From Myrica gale (taxonomy: Eukaryota; Streptophyta; Magnoliopsida; Fagales; Myricaceae), in NCBI GenBank assembly GCA_963930655.1, contig OZ005601.1, positions 13,450,001 through 13,514,000 on the forward strand: a stretch of 64,000 nucleotides of DNA, written 5' to 3'. The position numbers and the translations under genes were made by a program. This document shows positions 11,935 through 23,039 of the stretch, in pieces. The number at the start of each line of letters is the position of its first letter. The stretch's first letter is position 1. The notes below the pieces were generated by a model. The model saw only the letters and a program-made list of their open reading frames with translations, was not told the origin of the DNA and did no database searches.

Positions 11935-12925
11935 TCGTATGTATTGTGATTGTTCGAACACGTTCAATTTTTTTCTTTGTTAGGAAAATTAGAAGTTTTG
12001 CATTATGCCAAATCTAAATTTTAGGTGTTGGGCCTCAAATGGATTTACATCATTATAACAATATTAACATCCATAGGAAACTAATGGAGAGAAAACAAAA
12101 GCTGATACAATATTTTCCAAACTAGCATATTTTTCATTATAAGGAAAGAAATAGAGAGCAATACTCTGGTTAGTAAGGATGATTTTTTAAAAACCTTTTA
12201 GTCACACATCATACCTAAAAAGCAGTTCTTTGCATGTTCTAGTTTGGAAGGAAATAACTGGTTTTAGGTCTGATGTGTGGCCAAAAGGTTTTTCAGAAGC
12301 CCGACCCTACTAACCAGAGTATTGCTCTCTATTTTTTCATACAATAAAAGATGCTGGTTTGGAAAATTTTGGAGATAAATACACTTTGCACCCACTAACT
12401 TTGGGGATCTTGACACTTTGTACCCTAATCTATTATTTTTGTAACATTGCACCCACTAACTATTGATTTCAAACATTTTGCACCCTCTGCTAAAATTTTC
12501 TGTCAACTTGGACGAAAATCTATTTTTTGGTCTCAAAAATTATAATTTTACCCTCATAAAATGGTCACTGCAAAAAAAAAAGAGGACAAAATTGTCATTC
12601 ACACATTAAAAAATCATTTTCTATCCAAATCAACCGAAAATTTTAAGGGAGGGTGCAAAATATCTAAAATCAATAGTTAGTGGGTGCAATGTGACAAAAA
12701 TAATAGATTGTGGTGCAAAGTGTCAAGCCCCCATAGTTGGAGGGAGCAAAGTATATTTAACCTAAAATCTTGTGTCAGTTTTTGTTATTCTCTTCATTAG
12801 TTTTGTGTGCATGTTAATATTGTTACAGTGACCTCAAATTTAGATTTGTCGTGCATAATGCAAAACTTCTAATTTTCCTAACAAAATAAAAAAATGTTCA
12901 AATACGTTTGAACGGCCACAATACA
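11935..12925. repeat. Large inverted repeat (hairpin), arms about 290 bp
   Basis: The left arm (about 11935-12228) and the right arm (12258-12371 continued at 12764-12925) are reverse complements over nearly their full length. They share TTAGGAAAATTAGAAGTTTT, GCAATACTCTGGTTAGTA and TCACACATCATACCTAAAA-like words. The loop is only about 30 bp. The right arm is interrupted by the MITE at 12372-12763. Read as RNA before that insertion, the arms would form one long duplex. Confidence 0.75.
12372..12763. mobile_element. Mutator-type foldback MITE, 392 bp
   Basis: Most of the element is an inverted repeat: the left end carries ATAAATACACTTTGCACCC and the right end, reversed, AAATATACTTTGCTCCC. The arms share TGACACTTTG, AATCTATTATTTTTGT and CACTAACTATTGATTT. 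The 9-bp flanks are AAAATTTTG (12363-12371) and AAAATCTTG (12764-12772), one mismatch. It lies inside one arm of the hairpin and is of the same family as the element at 62070. Confidence 0.82.
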
Positions 12926-14639
12926 CTCGAACGGTATAAAAGTATCGTTCGAATGTGATTCTCATCACGACAAATAAACAATTTAGCACTTTCGTTCGAC
13001 CGAACACTTTTACAGTATTCGAACATTGCATAAACCCCACGAGAATTACCAATCTAAAAACTCTCAATCAATCCCAAAAATATGTTTTTTACTCCTAAAA
13101 CATGCATTTAACATCCCTAAACACTTATGAAACTAACCATAAGCATTTAAACATCAATTTCATCCACAAATTCAAACCACAACAACCAAAAATCTATACC
13201 TAGAAAACTAAGAAATTCATTAATTAAGTTGATAAAACTTACCTCCAAAACACAAAGAAGCTTCATTTGAATATTTTCCTATAACAATAAGATAAAAAAA
13301 ATGTAAGAATTTTGTGTAAGAAGAAAACTTTGGCGAATTTGTGGTGTTTTGAGAGTTTGGGCGAAAAAAGGTCTCACAGTCGAATCTATGATATTTGAGT
13401 TCGTGGGTCCGTCCGAACACTATTGGTTACAGTAGAACGGTATGCCAAAAAGGGGCGAGAAAAAAGCGCGCTTAAAATATCGTTCAAATGCATTCCTTAC
13501 ACGCTCGAAATTTTTTTTTATCTGAATGACATCGTTAGTTTTCAAATAACGTTCTAACAGTTATTGAAAACCCATTTGAACGTGTTTTAGAATATGAAAC
13601 ATTGTCGTTTCATGCTTTTTAAAGTTCGAACGATACATTATCTGTTTGAACGGTTATGAGAATAATTAAATAATACTTACATAATATGTAATTAAATTAT
13701 AAGCATAATTTTATTAACTATAAACGTATCAAAGAAAATGTGTAGGAGTATGAAAATATTTTTAGTAGTCAATTATGTATAAGTATAATAAACACATTAT
13801 ATTTATTTATGTGAGTATGATAATATATGTATTAAGTGTTGAGTGTTGAGTCTTAAGTATTAAGTATTAAGTATATAAACTTTATTTGTACTTAACGATG
13901 TCTAAGTAATTATAAACACATGTAAATATCATATCACATGTATAAGAGTAGCTAGGAAAATCCTACTACTACTAACAGATGATTTGTAACTATTGTTGCA
14001 AGTATTATAGTACAATGAAAATCTCATTATTACATAATGATGTACGTAACAAATTACTTGCATAATATTATTTAAGCATGTACGCACGTATCACAAGACA
14101 TGTATGGGAGTATAATAAACCCAATGTGTACAAGGTACTATTACATAATATGTATAAGGTACTATTACATAATATGTATAATGTAATATTAAATAATATG
14201 TATAAGGCATTATATGTAAATATTTGATTTTGATTAATTTTATGCCTTTTTATTTTTAATTAGCTTTATAATTTTATTTGATTTACTGTGTGGTCATTCT
14301 AACATTCATCAAATTAACGTTTGAACTTAAATAAGTAATCGTTCCATCGTTTTATATATCATAAAATGACAGCATCTAATAGTCGTCCCTTCTAACAGTT
14401 TATATCATTAGAACGAAAAATAAATTTATTATTACTTAATTTTTAGTGTGATTTCCTTTTTAATCATAATTTAATTTATTATCATTATCGTTCAAAATAA
14501 ATTTATATCCTTTTTAATCATAATTTAATTATCAAATAAAAATATGCATAAACCAAAAAATAAATCATATCATTATGCACAAATAATATAATATGTACAA
14601 ACATAATTGTTCGAATATCTTAAAAAAACATAAATACAT

Positions 14640-14830
14640 GACAAAATACGATAAAGAACTACCGGGCCTTCTTCTTCATCTCCTTGACCAAGTCAAAGCT
14701 CGACATCATCTATCCTTTGCATGATGTCTTCCCGACCCTCGTCATGAGCCTTCTTCAACTCCAGCTGCATCGACTTAATATCCTTGTGTCTCTTCTCCAT
14801 AGCTGCCAAAGCACTTAAGCAATGCCAAGG
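14640..14830 (-). pseudogene. Coiled-coil fragment of a CACTA-borne ORF
   Basis: On the minus strand a short charged, heptad-like stretch reads MEKRHKDIKSMQLELKKAHD and then a stop. It resembles in character, not sequence, the coiled-coil C-terminus at 50430-50693 in CACTA 2, and probably ends the same type of protein as the fragment at 15562-15935. No enzymatic motif is visible. Confidence 0.4.
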
Positions 14831-15146
14831 TGAAAGTTTTTAGAAATAGGAACCATCTCATTCTCAATTGAAGAAGGAATTGATATTGTAGAAAAACACT
14901 TCTATTAACATCTAATTCTCAATAAAAAGCTTCTATTAATTGAATTCCCTCTAACATTGTGTTTTCAAATAAATAATCAAGTTCTAAAATAATTTACAAA
15001 ATAAATTTTCACATGATATTCCTTTTTTTCAGCATTTCTATGACCTAAATGACTAAATTTGAAATAGGCAGAACAAATTGAACAATGAAGTGTACCACGA
15101 CCACCCAGTGGACCCATAGTGTGAGAACCAAGTTAAAAAAAATATT

Positions 15147-15205
15147 TTGCTGGGCTGGGATTCAAACCCAGGCCCATGGGAGATGGGAGTTACAGCTGGA
15201 CCACT
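15147..15205 (-). other. tRNA-like/SINE-like segment with Pol III A and B box resemblance
   Basis: On the minus strand TCAGTGGTCCAGCTG (A-box-like) is followed about 30 bp later by GGGTTTGAATCCCAG (B-box-like), then by a run of T that could terminate Pol III. I could not fold a full cloverleaf with an acceptor stem, so I do not call a tRNA gene. A tRNA-derived SINE remnant is the likeliest reading. Confidence 0.35.
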
Positions 15206-15561
15206 GAGGCGCGCATGCGTGCTTATCTTATGGTGAAACTTTATTTTATTTAAACCTGCTTTGCTTGAGTTGGATTTTTAAGCGAAACAGTGCGTTTTGA
15301 TCTTCTTCTTCCTCAACCCTAACCTTTTCGACTTCCTCAAAAGTGTCTCGGTCCTCATGGCCTAAAACATGAAGAATTAGAGCTCGAACAGCTCGAGACG
15401 CACCACCATCAACATCACTTGTGCATGTTGGGCTTTGCGCTCTGTGTGATGTTGTCGTGGGAGATCGTTATGGCTGAAGATGAGGTGGAACATCCTCAAA
15501 AAGCCGGGCAAAGAACTTTGTGGAACCGATGACTCGACCAAGTACTACTTCTCTCCAGTCG

Positions 15562-15935
15562 TCAGTCTAAAGATCTCCTCGGCTGACAATTTGTAGCAGG
15601 TTTCACAGCAAGATATGCACTCTCTTGCCTCGAAATGTATAAGTAGGTGGAGAGGATGTCGTCCTCATCAGTGTCAACATCCTGCAGCATCGCGTAAGAC
15701 TCCTGGACCATAAATGTGCACAGCGGGCCAGTCCTAGAGAGCACGCGCTCCCATCCATAGTGTGTATCTGGTTGATGGTGCGGCCCTCGAACTGAAACTC
15801 GAAGAAGTCGTGTGTGCAAACCAACCTAATGTCTGCCACAACTATGCGCTTAAAGTTAGGCGCTTGCCTCTCTGTTGTAGTCAGAGGTGTAGCCTGTGCA
15901 AAAGAAAGGGAAGATGCTCTAGAACGTTTTTCCAT
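15562..15935 (-). pseudogene. Putative plant transposon protein (Transposase_32-like) fragment, frameshifted
   Basis: Two overlapping minus-strand frames together resemble the plant transposon protein family of the pattern 'GW..L....G.C..MVQE.Y'. The first frame (from 15935) gives FFEFQFEGRTINQIHTM. After a shift the second gives GWERVLSRTGPLCTFMVQES and ends in the degenerate strand that precedes an 'RGK.V' motif. A related copy lies at 51214-51430 in CACTA 2 and another piece at 20310-20436. The function of this family is unknown; here it marks CACTA cargo. Confidence 0.5.
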
Positions 15936-16768
15936 TTTAAATTAATTTGAAAAAAAAACCTAATTAGAATGGTAAACAACAACATAAAATGAATAAAGTA
16001 TCAGGTTTGAACAATTATAGGATTAAAATCAAAAACATCGAACGACAAATAAAGTATCAAACGGATAAATAAACAAAACATCGAATGGATATAGAATGAA
16101 CACTAATATGTAACCATTAAATGAACATGTAACAAAAAATAACATATTGAATGAAAGATAAACTATTTAACGGATACAAAACAAAACATCGAACGAAATA
16201 TACTCTTAGAACAGAAAAATGTTCGAAAATGTAAATCAATCCCGTTTGAACTACAATGCAAACACGTACGGTTTAGAGAATTGCGTTCGAATGATAAACT
16301 AAATCATTCAAACATTGTAACACGAAAACATCAAGCTCCCTAAATCTCTACTTTCCTACGTCAAAATCAACAACAAACAATGTTAAACTAACTATAAACA
16401 CTCACAGTCATCAACATGAACATTATTTTGCATGTTTACTAACATATTCAAATCCAAATAAAATATGCAAAACCGAACTAAAATAACGTAGAAAAACAAG
16501 TTTTAACCGCTTAAAATACATAACAAAATATACCTGGAATGTGTAGGACTAAAAAGAATGAATTCCACGAAGTAAAATGGCAATGGAGCTTGAGATAGGT
16601 TTGAGATAGTGTGAGGAAATTAGGCTTAGGAAGTGTAATATTGGAATGATTAGGAAAAAAACCGCCTGAAATCCTTTATTAACCAACATTTTATTTCTAA
16701 ACCGTCAAATAATTTTTTGGAACGAATACCACTTGACGTTTGAACGGTAATAAAAATGATAAAATTAA

Positions 16769-17090
16769 GGGTTAATTACAGAAAACCCCCCTCAAACTTT
16801 CCCCCGTATCTCAATATCCCCCTAAACTTCAACTCGTGTCAACCCGCCCCCTCAAACTTACGTAAACGTCTCAGTTTTCGTTTTTGACTCGGATTTAACG
16901 AAACCGTACAATCCATTCCATCACACGTGACCCCCTAAACTTCAACTCGTGTCAACCCGCCCCCTTAAACTTGCGTAAACGTCTCGGTTTCATTTTTTAC
17001 TCGGATTTAACGAAACCGTACAATCTGTTCCGTCACACGTGATATTGGGATAAAAGAGAAAGTTTGAAGGGGGTTTTTTGTAATTAACCC
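16769..17090. mobile_element. Mutator-like MITE (322 bp) with an internal tandem duplication
   Basis: The ends GGGTTAATTACAGAAAACCC and, reversed, GGGTTAATTACAAAAAACCC form terminal inverted repeats of about 50 bp. The 9-bp target duplication TAAAATTAA is exact on both sides (16760-16768 and 17091-17099). Inside, a unit of about 113 bp starting CCCCCTAAACTTCAACTCGT is present twice (16818 and 16931). This TIR family also bounds the gene-capturing elements at 25411 and 47679. Confidence 0.92.
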
Positions 17091-17099
17091 TAAAATTAA

Positions 17100-19480
17100 T
17101 GGTGGTTGAACTTGCATTTATTGTGGTGATTGGACTTGCATTTTCAGGACGCGAACCATCATCCCAAAAAGTTTTTGTTGCATTCGAATGGATTATTTTA
17201 AGAAGGAACGTGAGTTTCTACATTTCGATATTTTTCGGATACCTTCAAACAAACATTTTCATTTCGAACGGGAGTCAAAATTGGCATTAGAACATTTAAT
17301 GTTCGTTCAAAGTTTTGGGAAAGAATCTACTATAGTTTGAATGGAGTATTTCAAGTTTGAACGTTAGTTACAGGATAGACGAATTTGTCCTTAATACGAG
17401 ATTTTTTTGGGCGGAATGTATAACACCTGATATTTCTATTTTAAAACTATTTGAATTTTTTATTTGATATTTTAAATGTATTCTTTAAATTTGAAATTTG
17501 AGTTTAACTTATTTAAAATAGTTGAATCTTTATCTTTGATCTAGTCAAACCTTTTTAAAATTTTAAAGATTTTATGATTATTCAAAATTAAAAGGTTTAG
17601 AGTTTAAAATGGTGTCTATTACTAATGTGAGTCTTTACATATTTACATTTGGATTTTTAATTTTTATACACATCAATTTTACGCCAACAAGAGGAAAAAA
17701 AGAGTTTTCTTGCTTTCAACAATCTAGACGAATTTTTTGAAGCAAATTCATGTATTTCGAATTTCTTGATATTTTATTTGTATTATTTTTATGAGAGATC
17801 AAACCATAAGGTATCCAGATCAAGCCCTAATTATTTCAAAAATTTTGAAATAGTTTTAATGGATTTCTTGGAGTAATTGAAATTTGGGTTTTTGTTCAGG
17901 AAAATTCAGGTTCTTGATCTGAGTCATAGATCTAATTATATTTTTATAGCCAAGCTTAGACATCCCAAAATTATTATATTTATATATTTTGTACAATACA
18001 TCTTCATAAGGATTGAGTTAAAATTTCGTAATTTTTGGATATGTATTGGTAAGTTTTGAAAAATCTGGAAGTTAGGCTTAGAGAAATCAGAATTGCTAAG
18101 AAAGATTTTTTGAAACATATTAGAGTTTTGAACTGGATAACAAAGCTAGGCTTTGAATTTCGGTATACAATTTTACAAGTATCTTTATAACACATATATT
18201 AATCTTCGGTATAAATTTTGGGATTTTTTTGATATCAGAATAGATCTTTATGATATTTTGGAATTGATGAGTACTGAATTATTCAAGGTAAAGTTTGACT
18301 CCGCGAACAAAGGTGAATGTCGATTTTATTGACTGAGTTGTACATGGAATATGGATATGAAATTTTACAGGTGTATATTTAACATCTTAAGGAAGACCAT
18401 ATTTTAATTTGGAGATTTTAGGGAAAATCTGAGGTAGTTAAGTTATATTTTATAATCTGACCAGTGAATTTTGGATTTAATAATGTCATGCAGATTTAGA
18501 GTTTCATTTGTGTTTCCGTTTGAGTGTATTATAATACGTTAGATTTTGTATTGATAGGTGCAAATCAGAGGCTTATTTTCTTAAAGATCAAATTAAGTGG
18601 GGGTTATTACGCTAGATTTTCCTAAAAGTGCGAGGTAATATTTGGAGAAATTTGTATGATTTATTGAAAACCCTCAGAGTTTTATGTGCATTACGTTTTG
18701 ATAAAATTATTAATGATTATAGCATGAAAGGTGTAAATATGAGCCTATTTTTATTTCCAATGATATTTCATGACATTTTTAATGTTTAAATCAAAGCTTT
18801 TTGATATTTGTTGTTATTTAATATTTGTGCATGATATTTCATGAAAAGAAGAGAAAGATGCAAAGTTCAAAGTGATTTTTATTGTATGGTATGTTATGTA
18901 TTTTCAAATCCTAATGCCCAGAGTTACTGAGTTATAGAGACAGCGCATTGATACCAATTGCAACCCATTGAGTGATTTTGAAATTCCCAAAGGGATTTTC
19001 TATAGTATTATGTTATATAAATAAAATTGTTTTATTGATAAAGATGTTTTATTGAAATTGTCAAAAACAGTTTCAATAGTTTAGAAATATTTTTAATATT
19101 ATATCTCTTACTGTTATAGTGTGGCTCATGGGATACACATTAGCATAATGATTTTGCTTACGGAGTTGTCGAAGTCACCTGCTATTATTTTCTTTAATTT
19201 CAGATGTTGATCAAGAGCGTGTCGATACGTGGGCAAGTAGCTGAGAGATTAGTAGAATAAATGTTTGACTCTAGTATGAGTCTAATCATGTTTAAATTTG
19301 TCTTTGTATTCTGAAAGAGTTTTTAAGTTTTATTAAGAGAGATTTATTGAAGTTTTTAAATAAAGTTTATTTTACATTTTTTCGATATATTTTTAAATCA
19401 AAAGTCTAATTGTTTATTATTAGTAAGTTACCTTCTAGCCGTTGAGGTTTGGGGCGTGACAGAATGTTTCTGTCCCAAAA
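17100..19480. other. CACTA 1 interior without recognizable coding
   Basis: An AT-rich stretch of more than 2 kb. I see no protein family on either strand. It ends in the right subterminal block of CACTA 1, in which CGTCCCAAAA-type words recur from about 19463 to 19650. Confidence 0.5.
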
Positions 19481-19677
19481 AAATTACCTTTTTTATGGGT
19501 AATTTTGTCCCGAAAAAGATCAAAATCGTCGTAAAAAGTTTTTTTTAGGATGGTTTGAATTTTCGTCCCAAAAATAGAACTTTATATTTTTTTGGGACGG
19601 AATTCAAAATGGGTCACTAAAGAGTACTTTTTGAGACGGATTTTTTGATTTCCCAAAATGTAAAATTTTTTGTTGTG

Positions 19678-19921
19678 GATATTTTCACTGATTGTTTGCA
19701 ATGTTAAGGATAGAGCTGGTTATTTTTGGTTTCCTCCTACCCATGTTGATTTAAAATTAGCTAGCAACTGGAACATATCTGTAAGACTTTGTGTGCTTGT
19801 GTTTGCTGTTCGCTGCTTTTGTTTGTTCTTGTCCTCCATGACTGATTCTTGTCATGTGACTTTGGGCCACGCCCTATTGTAATGTTCTTTGGGAATCTAC
19901 TTACTTTTTAACAAAAAAAAA
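19678..19921 (+). pseudogene. LINE zf-RVT remnant, downstream half, with A-rich tail
   Basis: The reading frame broken at 10037 resumes: IFSLIVCNVKDRAG, then HVDLKLASNWNISV, the usual C-terminal end of the plant LINE zf-RVT protein. The stop is at about 19880. An A-rich run at 19912-19921 marks the LINE 3' end. Together with 9725-10037 this shows that CACTA 1 entered an already truncated LINE. Confidence 0.72.
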
Positions 19922-20309
19922 GTTTTTTCCTACGTCAATTTGGTTTGTTCAAGTCTGAGGAACTCTATCTCGAAGTCTATTGTATATTCTTAAGTGTGTT
20001 AAGCCAAACGTAACCTACTAGATCATTTCTTCGCAGAGTTGGATAAAAGGGAGGTAAGGACTCCTATTCACCCAACACTTCCCCTTTGTTTATCTCTCCT
20101 GAAAAAATAAAACATCCGAGTTAGCAGACAGGACATCAAATGGTTAGAAATTCTCAACTTAACGATTGGAGTCTGTATCTTTTTTTTTTTTAAATTGTAG
20201 GCAAGGCAGTTGGCTAGATTGTTGGACCTCCTCTAACAATCAATGAAGTTGCTTGGCCCAAGTAGTGGGGAATTTATTTATTTTTCTTCCTTAGAAGCCG
20301 ATGGTATCA
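19922..20309. other. Intergenic, nothing recognized
   Basis: No ORF or repeat that I can assign. Confidence 0.5.
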
Positions 20310-20436
20310 CTCTTTGATTTATGAATACGGCGCGCCCCTCCAAGAGAACACGCGGTCCCAACCATAATGGGTGAATATTTGGTCAATAATGCGACCTTCA
20401 AACTCAAACTTCGAGAAGTCATATGTGCTGACCGGT
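20310..20436 (-). pseudogene. Second fragment of the Transposase_32-like CACTA ORF
   Basis: This piece is homologous in the same orientation to 15715-15840: GAGAACACGCGGTCCCAACC against GAGCACGCGCTCCCATCC, and CTTCGAGAAGTCATATGTGC against CTCGAAGAAGTCGTGTGTGC. It stops exactly where CACTACAAAAAATATG begins, so a CACTA 1-type relic was cut by the insertion at 20437. Confidence 0.6.
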
Positions 20437-21000
20437 CACTACAAAAAATATGACCTTTAGCAGCGGTCGGAAACCGATGCTAAAGGTCACAAAACTGCTG
20501 CTATAGCTTCGTCGCAATAGATATATCGCGACGGTTTTCGAAACCGCTAGTGAAAACCTCGGGTCTATAGCGGCGGTCGTGACCGCCGCCCGCTATAGAC
20601 CCTAACGCAATTTTTTCTTTCTCGCAGCGTTTCGTGAAAACGCTGGTACAGACTTTTAGTGACAACCGCTATAGGTCTGTGCCAGCGTTTTTTTTTTGCT
20701 TTTTTTGCTAGCATTTTAATATACTACTAATTTTTTCCTATATTTTCATATACATGTTTTTTTAATCGGTAAATTTTAATTTTTTTTAATAATTATAATT
20801 TATTGGATGTAAAAACTTAAAGACCAAGGATAATAAAACAAAATGTACTTCATCATTGATTAATACTGTTTTACAACAAATACAAGAATCTCTACAAGTA
20901 ATCTAAAAAGTAACAAGTTTCTAATATAGAATACCAATAAGCAAGGACCAACTAAAATATTTAAATACAACACAATAAACAAGGGTGAATTAAAATCTTC
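20437..21000. mobile_element. CACTA transposon 3, left end (right end not found)
   Basis: CACTACAAAAAATATGACC is followed by GC-rich subterminal repeats built on CTATAGCGGCGG, GCAGCGTTT and AACCGCTA. The next 300 bp match 61510-61700 in the same orientation (TGTAAAAAC, then GATAATAAAACAAA and TTCATCATTGATTAA). It is therefore a second copy of the family at 60984-63738, apparently truncated before the hAT relic. Confidence 0.65.
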
Positions 21001-21541
21001 CTCATTTTACACATCAACCTCGTCCATCTTCCTCATTTAAACCATGAGATACCTGAAATTATTGAAGAAGTAAGAGATGAAATTAGTAACAGATGTAGAC
21101 AAGTTTCCCTCTACCAGACTAACGTGAACATACAAATAGGCATTGCCCAAAATGACTGGATAATATGATTCCAGAATTAATCAAACAACAGTGGGTTGCT
21201 AGGGTAGTAGCTGATTTCCAGACCAATCTTACACAAGAAAATAATGCAAGACCAAAACAGTATATGAGCTAAGAAAGTTGCACTCTTTCATGTTTCTGCT
21301 ATTATAGTAAATGATGCAAGACAAAAGAGTAACAGAGCTTGGGTAGAGCCGATAACCCAAAAAGCCAAAAACTGACTTCACAAAACTGTTGAGAATCAGA
21401 CCACAATTACAGGAAATTTAAAAGCAAACAATATATGTCCAAGAGTTTATCTCCTTATAAGCAAAGTATGTGCACCTATAAGGGAAGATGGTTGAGACAA
21501 GAAAGCATACTCTATATCCTTTCGTTTATCTCCTTATTGAG

Positions 21542-21775
21542 TTGACATTAGTCTTACTAGTTGCAACTGCAACCGTTGAGAGAGTGTTCTTTGCGATGAA
21601 AATTATTAAGACTGACTTGCATAATAAGATGAGAGATGACTAGATGAATAATAGTATAGTAGTATATATTGAGAAAGAAAATTTTGAAACTATTGATAAC
21701 GAAGTCATATTGAAACGTTTTCAGAAGATGCAGAACCATAGGATTCAATTGTCATCTCTCATTATCAGTAAATAG
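21542..21775 (+). pseudogene. hAT transposase C-terminal dimerization domain fragment
   Basis: The translation starts LTLVLLVATATVERVFFAMK, the signature of the hAT dimerization domain found in TTF-zinc-finger/hAT proteins. It continues with KTDLHNKMRDD, then a stop where the family has Trp, then MNNSIVVYIEKENFE and LKRFQKMQ, to a TAG at 21773. Only the last 77 codons survive; no catalytic core is present. It lies just before a tandem repeat and a hAT-like terminus. Confidence 0.78.
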
Positions 21776-21789
21776 TACGGTACGTGTAT

Positions 21790-21945
21790 TTCAATATAAT
21801 ATATTTTTAATGTTTTTAGTCTTTAATTTTCAATATAATATATTTTTAATGTTTTTAGTCTTTAATTTTCAATATAATATATTTTTAATGTTTTTAGTCT
21901 TTAATTTTCAATATAATATATTTTTAATGTTTTTTACATTAAGTA
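21790..21945. repeat. 39-bp tandem repeat, about four copies
   Basis: The unit beginning CAATATAATATATTTTTAAT recurs at 21792, 21831, 21870 and 21909, an exact 39-bp period, with almost no differences between copies. The array lies between the hAT coding end and its presumed terminus. Confidence 0.93.
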
Positions 21946-21974
21946 ATAATTTTTTTGCTTCCATTTTTCCTTAG

Positions 21975-22016
21975 GAGTCGACCCCTCTTCAGAATCATTC
22001 ATGGTTTTGCCACTGA
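21975..22016. mobile_element. hAT-like right terminus
   Basis: The sequence GAGTCGACCCCTCTTCAG through TTTTGCCACTG resembles the usual plant hAT end (a 'CTGGCTCCGCCACTG' type end on this strand). Together with the dimerization domain at 21542 it suggests the 3' end of a decayed hAT element. Confidence 0.45.
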
Positions 22017-23039
22017 GCGGGACTGTTCAATATTAATTGTTTTGACATGGACAACATGCTAACATATAAAAGTGTATCAAATTTGTGTGAGATAATTCTA
22101 AGTGAGAAAGATATAACATACAAATTCTACGTAGCCCGTGCAAAATTTTGGACAATATAAATTTTAAGGGAAAATTTACTTTACACCCCTGAACTTTGGG
22201 GTCATTTCTAAGTTGCACCTACTTTATCGATTTCGTTAGATTAGTACTCCAAAGTTTATGTTTACGTCGATTTCCACCCTAGACCTTAAATTGCCGTTTC
22301 TTCTCACGGAAAATCAAACATGTGTCGTCCACGTGACAACTTACGGTTTAAATTGTCAGTTTTACCCTTCATTTACGGTTTAAAACGCAACGCCAGAAAT
22401 CTTACTCAGAACTGCCACTGGGCGGGAGATGTTTCGAGAGCTTCTGGGTTGGGTCCTGTTGGAAGCTGCCAGAAAAGCTACTTCACCGGAGTCAGAATTA
22501 ACCGCACTGATGAGCTATAGAGAGACCCCCTGGCCAAGCGTCTGGCTTCAAGCACCTCACATTTTGCCAATTTTTCTTCAACAATGAAACAAGGAAGTTA
22601 ACACTCATTTGAATATTCTCGAACAGCCGCTAGCTCTAAGCCATCTTGAACCCTTCTGCTATACTCTGCATCTCCGAAGCTAGCACTAGGTGAGCTTCAA
22701 GCTAGCTTCACCTCTCTAAAACTTGATCTTTACAAAATCTTCACATCAACATACTTACATCCAAGACACGTGTTTACAAGAGTCAATAATATTAGTAAAC
22801 GAACACGTGGATCTTGTTTTCATTGCCTTTTGTTGGTGGGAGGAGCTTTGCCATCCCAACAAATACAGCCTTGTGTTATCTACTTAAACCCCAATTACCT
22901 TCTCTTGGACTCGACCCCAACATCCACCGTCCACGCCTCAAACTTGCATGTCGTTTAATTTAAGCATATACGTATGCATATTCCAATTATACTCTACTCT
23001 TGTTAACTTCGTGAATTATACAAGGCTGCATATTTTTTC

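Larger units (their letters stand above)
10039..19677. mobile_element. CACTA (En/Spm-type) transposon 1, 9.6 kb, degenerate
   Basis: The left end is CACTACAATAAAATTG followed by GAGACGAATTTTTCCGTCC. The right end read on the minus strand is CACAACAAAAAATTTTAC followed by the matching CGTCTCAAAAAG and CGTCCCAAAA motifs. GAT occurs on both sides (10035-10037 and 19678-19680), with one extra G before the left CACTA, and removing the element rejoins the LINE reading frame. No TNP2-type transposase core was found. The interior holds decayed minus-strand transposon ORFs, a large hairpin and two Mutator-type MITEs, so this is a defective copy. Confidence 0.78.

Noticed and set aside
15147-15205. tRNA gene
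   Set aside because: Only A- and B-box resemblance; no consistent acceptor and anticodon stems could be drawn.
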